Positions 22,456 through 33,888 of a stretch of DNA of 64,000 bases are shown in pieces. Under the pieces are notes generated by a model that was not told the DNA's origin, ran no database searches, and worked only from the letters and a program-made list of their open reading frames with translations. A program made the translations under genes and the position numbers. The first letter of the stretch is position 1, and the number at the start of each line of letters is the position of its first letter. The DNA is from Seminavis robusta (lineage: Eukaryota > Bacillariophyta > Bacillariophyceae > Naviculales > Naviculaceae): contig CAICTM010000110.1 of the NCBI GenBank assembly GCA_903772945.1, forward strand, positions 1 to 64,000, given 5' to 3'.

Positions 22456-25400
22456 ATGGACGATGACATGGAACCGATGGTTCCTGTTCCGATGTCGGAG
22501 GGAGCCGACAAAGGTTCAGACTTGGATATCGAAATGTTGGAACCAGACATGGATATCTTGGTACCCCCCACGCAGGACGACATGAATATCGTGGTCCCAT
22601 GCATGGGGACAGCAGAGGGGGTCATGCATCCACCACAAGAGGTTGCACCCAAAATTGAGAAAGATTCTCAGGCCAAACAGAAGGCTGGATTGTCCCGATC
22701 TCCCGAGGAGCTCATGGCCAAGCTGAACGAAGCAAGAGTTGATTTTACCTTTTCTAGGACAGAACCAAGTCCCTCTGTTCCTTCTGATGCTGGCATAACC
22801 AGTGGCAGGAGTGATGATGGTATCGACAGCTCGGTGGCAACACCAAGTGCCACTGTTCCTTATGATGCTGGCATAACCAGTAGCAGGAGTGATGTTGATA
22901 CCGACAACTCGGTGGCAACACCAAGTCCCTCGGCTCCTCCTGATGCGGGCATGACCAGTAGAAGCAATGATGAGGGTATCCACAACTCAGTGGTTGCCAG
23001 CAAACAGAAGAAGGGTCTGTCCCGCACTCCCGATGAACTAGCAGCCAAGCTCCGAGCTGCAAGAGGTGATTATTCCTCTGGGGCAAGATCCAGCTCCTCT
23101 GCTCCGACCGGGGCTGGCATAAACAATGACATGAATGTCCAACATGGGGAGACTGATGCTTCTGGCACAAAACAGAAGCGAGGACTGTCGCGAACGCCCG
23201 AACAGCTTGCTGATAAACTCAATGCAGCAAGAGGCATTCATCCAACAAGATCTAGTCCCACCGCAACTGACGACCGCGAAAGCGATGCCAACCACCACCA
23301 CCACCTCCTGCAAATGGCAACTGACATCAATGAGGCAGCCAAAATGGAATTATTGGCGAAAGCCACCTCTAATGCTGTGTCATCAAACTCACAAGATGCA
23401 ATACAAAGAGAACTTAACACCGTTGGTGAAGAAACAATCCAGCAGCAGAGACAGCACAGACAACAGCAACTACCCCAACCCGGAGCATACTCCGCCACTC
23501 CAAGAGAACCCTTCCAGCAGGATAGCATTGGCCAGAGTCAACCACCACCGCAGATGGATGACAGTTCTGCCACAGAGCCAAACAATGAATTGCCAGATAA
23601 CAGCAACCTTGATTCAACAGTCGACCAGGAACTGGCAGTGGCAAATCTAGTTCTCGAAGATCCGGAAGCGCAGCAAGAGAGGCCTGCAGCAGTTCCTGTG
23701 GATCTAGAACAGTATGCTGACAGGGAGGAAAAGAAGAAGAGGCAGATGCGCTTGTATTTTCTTTTCTTGTTTATGATGTTGATTGTGGGAGCCATTGTTG
23801 TTGGTGTTGTGGTTGGAACACAAAAGCAGAAGGAACCAGAAGTAATTGTTTTGAAATCAACTGAGGCACCGACTGTCTATGGCTCCATGGAACCCACAGA
23901 AGTGCCATCCTCTACACCCACTGGGGTTCTGGACTTGTTGTGGGATAGTCTACCAGATACCACATTGGCTAGCATCAACAACGGCAGTGAAACCCCTCAG
24001 TGGAAAGCATGGCAATGGCTGGTCAATCACCAAAACATCACATTCCTTCCCGAATGGAGGAAGGAGCAACTCTTTGCTCTGGCAAGCTTCTTCCACGCCT
24101 TTGAGGGGGAAAATTGGAATGAACCCATCAGAGAAAGATGGAGAGATGATGCAACTGAGGAGTGTAAATGGTTCTCCAGTGGAACTGGATATTTCTGGAA
24201 GGGAAGGTACATTCATTGGAAGGATGTTGGTGGGCGTTTTACTGATCCATGCAACAGATTTGGACAGTTTACCTCTCTTTGGCTGGATGATCTGCAGCTG
24301 TCTGGTTATTCACCAAGTGTTCCTCCAGAGATTACATTTTTGACTTCTTTAACCAGCCTACGATTGAACCGCAATGGCATTGGCGCACCATTTTCGAAAT
24401 TGCTGCCAGCAGAGATCTATGACATGACTGGTTTGAAAGGACTTTCGTTCGAGGAAAATCCGTTGATTGGTCAAATTCCTTCTGAGCTTGGACAACTGAC
24501 TGGTTTGTCTCTGTTGATCTTGGCGTTTACCCGAATGTCAGGTCCAATGCCTTCAGAGCTTGGGCGGTTGACTGAGTTGAAATATCTAAAGTTGCGTGGA
24601 AACCAGTTGACAGGGCAACTTCCTGTCGAACTTGGGCAGCTGACTTGTTTGACCCAGCTGTTGTTGTCCCAAAATTTGTTTACCGGGGAAATTCCTTCCG
24701 AGTTGGGGCTGATGGTGGGCTTTGACTTTGGCTCAACCAGCAGTGAATTGTCTGATCAAATCATATTTGATGTCGGATTGCTGACATCTCTATCTTATTT
24801 GGATGTTGCTTTCAATCTCCTGAGTGGTCCGATTCCAAGGGAACTTAGGCACTTGTCTGATCTAGCAGTCTTGGATGTGTCTGCAAATCAAATCTCAGGT
24901 TCCATTCCCAGTGAGTTTGGATTGTTCACAGCTTTGACTTGGTTGTGGTTGGCCAATAATGAATTGACGGGTCAAATTGTTACAGAGCTAGCACTCATGA
25001 GTTCATTGTTGGACATCTTTTGGTTGGATGGCAATCAACTGAGTGGGCAGATCTCAACTGAGTTTGGAATGATGACCAGCCTATCTATCTTTTCAGCCAG
25101 TACAAATCTCTTGACAGCTCGAATTCCTTCGGAACTTGGCTTTCTAGCTATGACAGAGATCTATTTGGAGAAAAACAGATTGACCGGAGAGATTCCCACT
25201 GAAATCTGGACGTTGACCAACTTGACTCAGCTGTATCTGTTTGAGAATTCCATCACTGGCTCCCTTCCAACAGAGATTGGGCTGCTCTCCTCATTGATTG
25301 AGCTGGACTTTTCTGAAAATCTCTTGACCGGAATGATCCCCAGTGATGTTGGCTCCATGACATCGTTGCAAAAGCTGCATCTTTTCAACAATAGCTTCAC

Positions 25401-25995
25401 AGGAACCCTTCCCCAGCAGCTCAACAGCTCCATTGGTCTGAGACTGGACGGGAATAATTTCTCAGGAACGGTCCCAGAGCATCTGTGCATGGCTCTGTGG
25501 TGTGATTGCATGTCAAACAATGCAACCCCAGTATCCACCTGTGCTGATCTGAACAAGGCTGCAACCTTTCCAGGTCGGTTCCCACCCACGAGTGCCGAAG
25601 GAGAGGATATGATGGTGGCCCTCAACCTTGAATCAGATTTTTCCCCAGAGGACACAGATTGGCTTTGGCAGAAGGAAACAAGTGTGGATGGTGTTTGGGA
25701 GACAGTGGCAGAGTCTGCTGGGGCGATACAAATTAAATGGTTCCTGTACTCGTTCATTCTTCCTGTTGGCCTCAACAGCACCTACCGGCTTGTGGTTTCC
25801 GACACCTTCAGCAATGGCTTTTACAACTCTGGGTTTATCACTCTTACAACAGCCAATCACACAGTGCTGTTTTCCTTTGTGGAGGTTGGGACTGCCTTTT
25901 CCGAGCTTGTTGTGGAAATCTCGGTTGGAGCTGATGGTTCCATGCAACAAATCTCCTCTGCCATTGTGTGTGATCCTGCAATTTGGTATTGCTGA
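22456..25995 (+). CDS. LRR receptor-like transmembrane protein 1
   Basis: 1,179 aa, single exon, ATG at 22456. The N-terminal ~430 residues are predicted cytoplasmic and disordered. They carry three copies of a basic motif (KQKxGLSRTPEELxAKLNAAR-like, near residues 72, 180 and 237) separated by ~25-residue DAGITSSRSD repeats. A single membrane segment (LYFLFLFMMLIVGAIVVGVVVG, about 432-456) follows. Next is a conserved pre-LRR region with WKAWQWLVNH, ALASFFHAFEGENW and CKWF. About 15 plant-type LRRs (LTGxIPxELGxLTxLxxLxL) lie at about 605-1005. A Cys-containing cap (CMALWCDC) and a terminal beta-rich domain complete the protein. No kinase domain, so it belongs to the diatom receptor-like-protein class. 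Ligand and signalling partner are unknown. Confidence 0.85.
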   Translation: MDDDMEPMVPVPMSEGADKGSDLDIEMLEPDMDILVPPTQDDMNIVVPCMGTAEGVMHPPQEVAPKIEKDSQAKQKAGLSRSPEELMAKLNEARVDFTFSRTEPSPSVPSDAGITSGRSDDGIDSSVATPSATVPYDAGITSSRSDVDTDNSVATPSPSAPPDAGMTSRSNDEGIHNSVVASKQKKGLSRTPDELAAKLRAARGDYSSGARSSSSAPTGAGINNDMNVQHGETDASGTKQKRGLSRTPEQLADKLNAARGIHPTRSSPTATDDRESDANHHHHLLQMATDINEAAKMELLAKATSNAVSSNSQDAIQRELNTVGEETIQQQRQHRQQQLPQPGAYSATPREPFQQDSIGQSQPPPQMDDSSATEPNNELPDNSNLDSTVDQELAVANLVLEDPEAQQERPAAVPVDLEQYADREEKKKRQMRLYFLFLFMMLIVGAIVVGVVVGTQKQKEPEVIVLKSTEAPTVYGSMEPTEVPSSTPTGVLDLLWDSLPDTTLASINNGSETPQWKAWQWLVNHQNITFLPEWRKEQLFALASFFHAFEGENWNEPIRERWRDDATEECKWFSSGTGYFWKGRYIHWKDVGGRFTDPCNRFGQFTSLWLDDLQLSGYSPSVPPEITFLTSLTSLRLNRNGIGAPFSKLLPAEIYDMTGLKGLSFEENPLIGQIPSELGQLTGLSLLILAFTRMSGPMPSELGRLTELKYLKLRGNQLTGQLPVELGQLTCLTQLLLSQNLFTGEIPSELGLMVGFDFGSTSSELSDQIIFDVGLLTSLSYLDVAFNLLSGPIPRELRHLSDLAVLDVSANQISGSIPSEFGLFTALTWLWLANNELTGQIVTELALMSSLLDIFWLDGNQLSGQISTEFGMMTSLSIFSASTNLLTARIPSELGFLAMTEIYLEKNRLTGEIPTEIWTLTNLTQLYLFENSITGSLPTEIGLLSSLIELDFSENLLTGMIPSDVGSMTSLQKLHLFNNSFTGTLPQQLNSSIGLRLDGNNFSGTVPEHLCMALWCDCMSNNATPVSTCADLNKAATFPGRFPPTSAEGEDMMVALNLESDFSPEDTDWLWQKETSVDGVWETVAESAGAIQIKWFLYSFILPVGLNSTYRLVVSDTFSNGFYNSGFITLTTANHTVLFSFVEVGTAFSELVVEISVGADGSMQQISSAIVCDPAIWYC

Positions 25996-26768
25996 GTTGG
26001 TATCCGCTTGTCCCCATCCTAGTATACGTTGCTTGTGTTGTAGTAGTATGGTACATGTAAAACGAAAACTAATGCATGCTTTCATGGTTTCTATGCAACT
26101 TTCGTCATGAATGATGAATCGAATCCGCCCTGCCAGTTCTCTCGAATCGTTTCCCGTTGAGAATCCATATACCGCATCCTGTTCACACGCTACGGATGGC
26201 TAGTTTCATCTTCATGCACCGTTCATTGCTTGCGCTAGCTATTGGTCGATTGATTCAATTCTTCCGTCCACGATTTCTTCCTGTTCGACTATTGCAATGC
26301 TCACGGAGATTCCTTCTTCCTGATGGTGGTCCCCTTTTAATTGTTGCTGTTCGCCAGCAAAAAACAAGCTTTCCGCCAGCATATGCGCCGAGCTCCATGC
26401 CCTCTCTAGCTACGGTACAGTAGCCCCGTCGGCATTGGCTCTGGCGTACGAAAGCGTCGCAGAACTCAACTCATTCTTACTATAACTAAGAGGCCATCGA
26501 TCGAGGGGTAGAACAACATCCTTGGTACCGGTACAGTCAGACAGGTTCGACACCACGGTTCCAAGTTTCCACGCTCGAGATGACGTCGCTTCCATCACGC
26601 ACAGCTGTTCACTTCTTTACCAACGCGCGCACATCATGCGCTGAGAGCTCGAACGCAATCCAATCCTTCATCATTGGCGGCGGCTACCGGTACCATCCAT
26701 ACCTTCCATCTTGTCGATCTGTTTGTCTATCATAGAGTACTAGCTAGTATATCTTGTTGCCGCGGAAA
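25996..26768. other. Spacer, LRR receptor 1 to NAA50
   Basis: About 0.77 kb with short ORFs only. Contains the 3' UTR of the receptor gene and the NAA50 promoter. CTAGCTAGTA and GGTACCGGTAC palindromes at about 26525, 26690 and 26740. Confidence 0.5.
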
Positions 26769-27473
26769 ATGGGTCGATCATTGCAAGTAGAGTTTGGTGC
26801 GATTACATCCGATAACGTGGAGCAGGTGAGTGTGTTTTTTGTTGAAGGGATGGATGGGTAGCATTATTTGACGGCAAAGAGTGCCAATGAAGATAATTGT
26901 ACTCACAGTATTGTTTGTTTTCTATCATTTTTTTTATTGTTATGTATATTTTCTGTGTAGCTACGCAAAGTGAATACGGTGTCGTTTCCTGTGACGTACA
27001 ATGAAGGTTTCTACCAAGATGTGGTGAAACGCAACAACGAACACTTGAATAAATTTGCCTATTACAATGGTTTTGTGGTAGGCGCCGTCTGTACGCGAAT
27101 CGAACCCATCAAAGCGGGCGACAATCACGCACCTCCCACGGCGGTGGATGTGGAAGCTCCGCTTACAGGTCAACATCGACTCTATATCATGACATTGGCC
27201 GTCTTGGCGGCGTATCGAGGCCGTGGCATTGGCGCTCAACTCATTCAATCCGTACTCGACTATTGCGATGCCATTAATGATGGAACTGCCTCTACGGAAA
27301 AGAATGTCGTGCCCAAACGAATCGATGAAATTGCACTCCACGTACAAATCAGTAACGAAGATGCCATTCGATTCTACACCCACAAATTTGGATTCGAAAA
27401 GGGAGATATGGTTGAAAACTATTATCGACGCATTGATCCTCCTCATTGTTACATTCTCTCCAAGAAATTATAA
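26769..27473 (+). CDS. NAA50: N-alpha-acetyltransferase 50 (NatE catalytic subunit)
   Basis: Two exons, 26769-26825 and 26961-27473, 189 aa; the intron is 135 bp (GTGAGT...TGTAG, phase 0). The protein aligns along its length with NAA50. FPVTYNEGFYQDV matches the human FPVSYNDKFYKDV segment. YFNDIAVGAVCCR, LYIMTLGCLAPYR, LHVQISNESAI and KNYYKRI are all recognisable here as YYNGFVVGAVCTR, LYIMTLAVLAAYR, LHVQISNEDAI and ENYYRRI. The acetyl-CoA loop is RGRGIG. NAA50 acetylates protein N-termini starting with Met-hydrophobic residues at the ribosome with NAA10/NAA15. Two insertions relative to animals are visible, one before the RLYIMTL strand and one before LHVQ. The gene looks intact. Confidence 0.95.
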
Positions 27474-28370
27474 ACAAACAACAATACAATCTACCACTAA
27501 AACAACACAATTCAACAATAAGCAATGCTACCCTAACTGAACAGAACGGAATACTACTTACTAAATGATCATAGATAGCTTAGCACAAAAAACTCTCTCG
27601 TTGAAGAGTATCCAGACTTCGTCATAAAACGAAACTTTAAAACGGTTTCTGGTGGCGGTAGTACCATGTACATGACATTGTAATATGGCAGGCTTCCGCA
27701 AAGTCGAGGCGAAGCCAGTATAGTGCTCAGATAAGCTACATCGTATATAGATAGCTCCGACCGATGGGTTATGGGCGCAGCCGAGACAAACCCGGACACC
27801 CTCCACTTTCAGTTGGGGAAAAATCTACTCGTAGTAGAGCCAGGCTAATCTAGCTACTGGAGCCATCCATGGACGCAGCGGCCCCAAGGAGCCGGAGGGC
27901 CGCGAATCCTTCCGACACACACACAGGCTGCTGCTCCACTTCAGATTGCATCATGTTGTCGCTGGGGGGGCAGGAGCCCTGATGGAGGATCCAGCTTTTT
28001 GCTTCTTGCGGGTCTCGGTTCCGCCATCGTTCTCGGCAGGACCCCGTGGACTCAGTATTTGGTTCAGGAGGGGCTCAACCTAGCTCTCGCACTGTGCCTT
28101 TGTAGTGAAGCAAATCGCCCAAGCCTTCCTCTTCTTGGGCTTCTTGTTCACAGCAGACAGAATGCTCCTTGGGAATCATAGTAATGGCCAAGTCTCCCGT
28201 TTAAAGCAGCGGGCACAAACAAACACAAGAGGAATCCAAATCACCCACGCATTCAACTTTTGCTACGGACCTTGTCCTTTTCGACACAGATAATGTCAAT
28301 CATGCAGTCGCTGTGGTGGCACTTCACGCCATTGCCAGAACTGGAGTTATTCTGGGCGCTGGAAGTTGCA
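27474..28370. other. Spacer after NAA50
   Basis: About 0.9 kb; the sequence just after the stop is AT-rich, consistent with a 3' UTR. Small ORFs on both strands without domains. Confidence 0.5.
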
Positions 28371-28399
28371 ACCCACGCACTTTAGGCGCAGCGACCGGA

Positions 28400-30440
28400 G
28401 CTTCCTGCCCAGTTTGTCGGGGATGCTTCGCAGGCAATTAACCCAAGCCAGGCAGTCGGCGTTGATTTGTCAAGTTCAAACTTCGAGATGCCCCAAGCTA
28501 GATATCTTGTATACAATGCGGTCACGCTGCAAACTCGACAAGCAGAAACGATTGTTAAAATGGTGTCCACCAAGATCCAGTCCCAAGCTTTGCAGTTTGA
28601 GTAGGTTCTTCAAGGCACAACAGAATTCTTCCAGGGGAGAGTAGCCTTCCGTCTTGATGGATTCACTTAAGAGCCTCCAACAGCCAGCCAGTGTTAGGTT
28701 GAAATGTGGCAGGTGTGGCAAGCGCTTGAGTTCATCACTCAAGAGAAGAAAGAGACTTGAGCTGTGTACAATCCTCGAGATCAAAAGTCAACGCTCTCAA
28801 GGAGATCAAGATCGCCCAACCCCCTTGATAATTCTGAAGATTCTTCAAAGTCAATCCACGTCAAGCCAAGTTGGAGCGAACGCAGCCGCTTTGGAAGTGC
28901 TTCTAACATAAAAATGCCAGCCTCATCCCGAAACTGATAGCATTCGTCGAACCTGAGTTGTAGTTTGCGATAGCCACTCTCTGAAAGCACTTTCCTGTAC
29001 TTCTGAGTGGGAACGCCACGTTTCAAAGCCACCCGGTAGGTCAATTCAGCGAACCTGGTACGAAGCAATCCATTGATCTTGTCATACGACGCGTGCTTTT
29101 TGGTGGGTTCCAGGGAAGTAAAGTACCTTTGTTGCCACAGATATAGTTCAGAATGCTTTGCTTGTCTGCATCAACGGATGCATCTGCGTCCTCGATCGAT
29201 ATATCAAATGCTTCCAGACACTTGGGGAAGTCGGGTTGTGGTAAGAAACTTGCATCAGTTATGCCACAAGCATAGTGATTGTAGAATTCCTCACCACTGT
29301 GACTCGTCGATATCACAGTATAGATGTCGTGCAGATACTTATCTTCCTTCCCTTCCTGCTTCCGCCATTCAGGAACGTCTCGAAGTGCCATTGAGATCTC
29401 AAAGCTGACAATCAAGTCTCGTTGAGATTTGCTGAATCCAGACAAAACCGTCAACACATAAGCATGGCTCCAACGTACCAACACCAGATCCGAGAAAGCA
29501 GACCCTTTGAGGGTCCATAATAATAGACACCACGCCATTAGCCGATTTCATGGCACGCAAGAAAGAACTTTGGGACTGATCCGAAAGAGATGCATCCTCC
29601 TGAGTATGATGGTTGTTCGCATAAGCGAAAACCCAATACAACATCTCGTTGGGGCTCCCGCCATGGATCTCACAGCGATCTGTAGCATGTTGCTCAAGAC
29701 ACTCCACAAACTGGAAGACTGAATGACCCGACCAATAGGCGCGTGCTATTGTGGTTTCCTTGGTCCATCCGCAATCAATTCAACATAGCTGCATTGGCTT
29801 TTCTTTGTTTGCTGGTTTGATGTAGTGGTGTACAAGGTCATAGAAGGTCACTTATTCTTCTGGACAAAGAAGCTTGCCCTTGTGTTCTTCCTTTGTGCTT
29901 GTCCACTTTTCTTTTCCACAGCGCCACGATATCTCCTCAACGACTCCTTTCAGTTCGTGCAGCGATATGGCCCTGAGTTCAGTCTGCGGTATGGAACATG
30001 GGGCCTTGGAGGCCAATGCCTCCACACTGGATCCATGTGAAAGCCCGTCCACAAAATATTCAGAGATGGCGTACATGGTTGACTTTGTTTTTGGAATCCC
30101 AGCCATACGCAAGGACAAGTCCCCATTTCTAGAGCACGTGAACCTTTTCCCCTTGTACAAGAAAGTGTATCGGACCAAAGAGTCACGCCACTCTTGGGCC
30201 AAGACGGCCTGATGAAGATCTTGGAATGTGGTATCACGATTGAAGCCAGTCCAGTAGCGCCTCCCAGATGGCAAAGCAACACAGACCGAGAATGGCTCAA
30301 CAAGAGTCGAGTCATGCAACTTCTCACAGTGTTTCTCACAAAAAAGCTCCACGCACTTTCGTGACTCGCAGAACAACGATACAGTAATACCAGGTAGAGT
30401 GCCAAAAGCCAGGAAAGGGGAGAGTGGCTTCCAAATCAGA
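28400..30440 (-). pseudogene. Decayed ubiquitin-like / ANNxH-domain / LRR gene
   Basis: A host-type gene readable on the minus strand only by changing frame several times. From the 5' side: a ubiquitin-like stretch (FSVCVALPSGRRYW...RYTFLYKGKRF) at about 30310-30080. Next is SYVELIADGPRKPQ near 29780-29740. Then AYWSGHSVFQFVECLEQH...YWVFAYANNHH at about 29740-29610, and FSKSQRDLIVSFEISMALRD...ADKQSILNYICGN at about 29440-29140. The end is a Leu-rich region (LRSLQLGLTW, LKRLPHLPHF, LLKLQSLGLDL) at about 29060-28480. The central part resembles a domain common in algae and dinoflagellates (YWVCAYANNQH...IWCxFE). Breaks are apparent near 29850-29830, 29740, 29510 and 28780. Function is unknown; probably a pseudogene, though assembly indels could contribute. 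Confidence 0.55.
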
Positions 30441-31482
30441 AAGAAGCCAGATCGATCTTGCTTTATTCCAAGGTCGTTCTGATGACAACAAATGTCGCCT
30501 GCCTCTACCTCTACACCGCCGCTTTATAGACAATGAAACTCTTCCCAATCACACTCAAATCACCTCTCAATCACTGCTGTTATAACAAAGATCTTAGTCA
30601 AGTTGCAGTTCCACAATGTATACTTGTATACATTTCTTTGTATGCCAAAGCCAGGCCCTCGCTGGCTCCCCACTCCAACGTAAAACCCCTTCGGCAAGCA
30701 CAAGGCCGGTCTTCCCCTTATTATCTCCTCTATGCAGCGGCTACTCCTTTTGAAGAAGGCTCCACCATGACAAGACCACCCAGTCCTCTACTAGACTCTA
30801 CAGTGCTGATTGAGTGCTGAGAAGGGCCCTTGGAGGGCCTTTCCCATGGAGAAATACATAGCAAAATGGGAATCGAATCCAAGCCAGATTTTTCACAGAG
30901 ACTCCATATGAAACTTTGGAGATTGCTGATGCCTTTTTAATAAACGGGTGGCTCTGTAAGTGTGTTGGGGAGCTAGTGCTCTGACAGAATCAGCTAGATC
31001 AATGTATTGGTTAAGCTAGCTAGCTAGAAACCATTTGGTCAACACTGTTGCCATGGCGGCAAACTTCTACGGTACGGTATCTTTCTTGGATCTTTTGTGT
31101 TTTCTTCTTGCCACATCCGGGTTCCTTTTTACGAACTGGACTCCGACTGAGTCACCGACGAGTCTCAGTCACTCGACTTTCACTCAAGTTGAGGTGCCAG
31201 CCACCAGTAACCGAACCGATGACGTCAAAGATGATTCTTAAATCCGCATATCCGCATACATATCATAAATGTCAGTTGAAAAGAAAAAGGGCATAACCGC
31301 GGAAACCGGTGCGTGCCGGTTGGGCTGCTGTGTCACCTCATCGATCATCAATCGAACCTTCCCACTTCCCACTGGTCCCGTCCATCAACTCTTCCCATTT
31401 ATTTCCCATTCCATAGAAGGCAATCAATCCACAAAGTTTGAGAGTTGCTTGTACCGTAGTAGGTTGTATAATAATAGTCACC
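30441..31482. other. Spacer / upstream region of LRR receptor 2
   Basis: About 1 kb. TAGCTAGCTAGC palindromes at about 31014-31025. ORFs near 30533-30820 and 31035-31241 show no domain. The last few hundred bp presumably act as the promoter of the LRR gene. Confidence 0.5.
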
Positions 31483-33888
31483 ATGTCGTCGTCGAACAAC
31501 CATGCTAATGATGAAGAAGCTCCTGATCAACCCGAGTTGGCTCCCAGTGAAACCGTGGCGATTGATGTTCTGACCAAACGGAGGGAGCTGGAAGCGGCTC
31601 AGTACAAGACGGACTCGGCTCGTCATATGGTGCCCGTCAGTAATCATACTGCTGATGACAATGTCATGATACCAAGGGAGGAGGAGGAGCAGAGTGACCA
31701 GAACAGCCACAGCTCCTTCAACATGCTGGAAATGGTGGAAGAACGAGTCAGCATGGCTGCCAAAGATGATGATGAAATAGAAAACGAAGACTTGAAAAAG
31801 GGAATTGACAAAGGGACATCAGATGACCTCACAAAGAAGAAGAAGCGCGACCCCACGATGGATACCACCACCACCAATAAGTTAGCCACGGATGCTCAAG
31901 TGAATGCCAAGCTGGGATCCTTGGGAGCCATTGCCGCTAGTAGTGCTGGAGCTATTACCGATGCCCAAGTGAACGCCAAGCTGGCAGCCAACTCCTCTAC
32001 CAATCCCACGGTCCGCCAGATGCAACGCCCTGGTGCCTACATGGGTGCACCGGGAGTGGAACTTCAGAGAACCTCTACTGTGAGCTATCAAAATTTTGGA
32101 TCGGCAAGCGATGCCGAGTTGAAGAGCTCCGAGTTTACTACCAGCATGGAATTTCGTTCCAGTTTGGTCGTCAATAACAATCATCGAGCAGCAACAACCC
32201 TTCCGGAACTGGACGACGACGAGGACGACGACGAGCCCCAGGCTTTTGCAAGTGGAAACTCGGCAGCCTTGCAAGAGGACTCTGGAGGACTGGTTCAAGC
32301 CAATCCGGTCCGGGACGAATTTCGCAACAGCAATCTCCAATCGGCAGCACCCGTGTTGGAACAAAACAAAAACCAACCGAGGGAACAACAAACCAACACG
32401 ATTTATATGGCGGGGGCAGCGTTTCTCCTTTTGCTAGTAGTCATTGTCGTCGTGGCCGTGGTGGTTACCAAAAGCAAGGAAGACACGATTGTCATTGTGG
32501 AAGCTACCCAATCTCCCACGTCCAACCCAACTTTTGCACCCACAACATGGACCGTTCAAGATTATGTCTTGAATCTGCTTCCGGAAGCGACAGTCAATAG
32601 CGTGCTACAGGATGTCTTGTCGGCACAAGCACAAGCGTTCGACTGGATTATGGAAGATTTGATGCAGAATGCTGATCAAGACTTTACGGAGGACCGCATT
32701 GTGCAGCGATTTGTGCTGGCAACCTTCTTCTTTGCCACGGGTGGGATCGAAAGTTGGTCCCAAAACGATAATTGGCTCAACCATACCGTACATGAATGTG
32801 ATTGGTTTGCCAAAGATGGGTCCAAACTCTACTGGCCTCCAAATGATGATCCTGACTTTCCTTGTTTTCGACACACGGCCACGTACAAACAACTTTGGTT
32901 GTACGCCAACAACCTCGAAGGAACACTGCCCATGAATGAGCTCAGTCTCTTGACCAAACTCACCAGTGTCTCACTCAATGCCAATCCCGGTCTACAAGGG
33001 ACTCTGTCCGCTCTGTGGGGAAAATTGACCGATCTAGAACAGTTGGATATGGGCCGACTGGAGGGTCCCTCCAAATCCAAAATACCGTCCGAGTTTGGCT
33101 TGCTCACGGCCATGACAAGCTTGAATCTGCTCAACAACTTTCTCACGGGAACCATCCCGACGGAACTGTTCTTGCTCTCCAAACTTCATCACTGGTTCCT
33201 CGACAACAATGAGCTGACTGGGACCATCTCCACTTTGATTGGCAACATGAACGCGTTGCACAATCCGTACTTTCATTCCAATCTGCTTTCGGGACCCCTT
33301 CCCTCGGAAATTGGAAGGATCCCCGGCAATCATCTCTCGTTGGATCAAAACCTTTTGACGGGAACATTGCCGACCGAGTTGGGGCAAGTCTCGACCGTCG
33401 AGCACATGGTGGTGATGAAGAATGCGCTCACAGGGCCCCTCCCGTCTGAATTGGGGTTGTTGCATCGACCCAAAGATGAAACAAAAGGTTGGGGATTTGG
33501 TGCCGGACCGTGGTGGTACTTGAATGCCGGGTACAACCAACTGTCTGGAGAAATTCCTTCCGAGTTTGGGACCATGTTCTACATGAAACACATTTGGCTC
33601 AATGACAACAAGTTTTCGGGGACGTTGCCACAGGAGCTCGCCATCTTGGCAGCAGAAAATAGTAATGACACGTCGTTGCTGCTGTCATTGAATATCTTGA
33701 ACAATCCATTCCTCTCGGGAGTCATCCCGGAGAGTCTCTGCTCGATTGGTCCCGATGCCAATGTATCGTGTCCCATTGGAGGCACATGGTACAAAGATTG
33801 TGGGCTTTCCTTTGACTGTCTTGCCAATAATAATGTCAGTACCACTGGAGATCATTATTTGTGTGGTTGCGGTTGTGACTGCGAATAA
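31483..33888 (+). CDS. LRR receptor-like transmembrane protein 2
   Basis: 801 aa in one exon; the ATG at 31483 (context tcaccATGtc) is preferred over the in-frame TTG upstream. The cytoplasmic N-terminus (about 305 aa) is acidic and disordered, with two TDAQVNAKL units at about 135-170 and a DDDEDDDE run. One membrane segment follows (MAGAAFLLLLVVIVVVAVVV, about 306-328). Outside are the same pre-LRR elements as receptor 1: FDWIMEDL, VLATFFFATGG, NWLNHTVHECDWF. About ten LRRs (SEFGLLTAMTSLNLLNNFLTGTIP type) lie at about 465-750. The C-terminal Cys cap ends CGCGCDCE. It shares architecture with the 22.5-kb gene but is diverged, so they are old paralogues. No kinase domain. Confidence 0.85.
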   Translation: MSSSNNHANDEEAPDQPELAPSETVAIDVLTKRRELEAAQYKTDSARHMVPVSNHTADDNVMIPREEEEQSDQNSHSSFNMLEMVEERVSMAAKDDDEIENEDLKKGIDKGTSDDLTKKKKRDPTMDTTTTNKLATDAQVNAKLGSLGAIAASSAGAITDAQVNAKLAANSSTNPTVRQMQRPGAYMGAPGVELQRTSTVSYQNFGSASDAELKSSEFTTSMEFRSSLVVNNNHRAATTLPELDDDEDDDEPQAFASGNSAALQEDSGGLVQANPVRDEFRNSNLQSAAPVLEQNKNQPREQQTNTIYMAGAAFLLLLVVIVVVAVVVTKSKEDTIVIVEATQSPTSNPTFAPTTWTVQDYVLNLLPEATVNSVLQDVLSAQAQAFDWIMEDLMQNADQDFTEDRIVQRFVLATFFFATGGIESWSQNDNWLNHTVHECDWFAKDGSKLYWPPNDDPDFPCFRHTATYKQLWLYANNLEGTLPMNELSLLTKLTSVSLNANPGLQGTLSALWGKLTDLEQLDMGRLEGPSKSKIPSEFGLLTAMTSLNLLNNFLTGTIPTELFLLSKLHHWFLDNNELTGTISTLIGNMNALHNPYFHSNLLSGPLPSEIGRIPGNHLSLDQNLLTGTLPTELGQVSTVEHMVVMKNALTGPLPSELGLLHRPKDETKGWGFGAGPWWYLNAGYNQLSGEIPSEFGTMFYMKHIWLNDNKFSGTLPQELAILAAENSNDTSLLLSLNILNNPFLSGVIPESLCSIGPDANVSCPIGGTWYKDCGLSFDCLANNNVSTTGDHYLCGCGCDCE

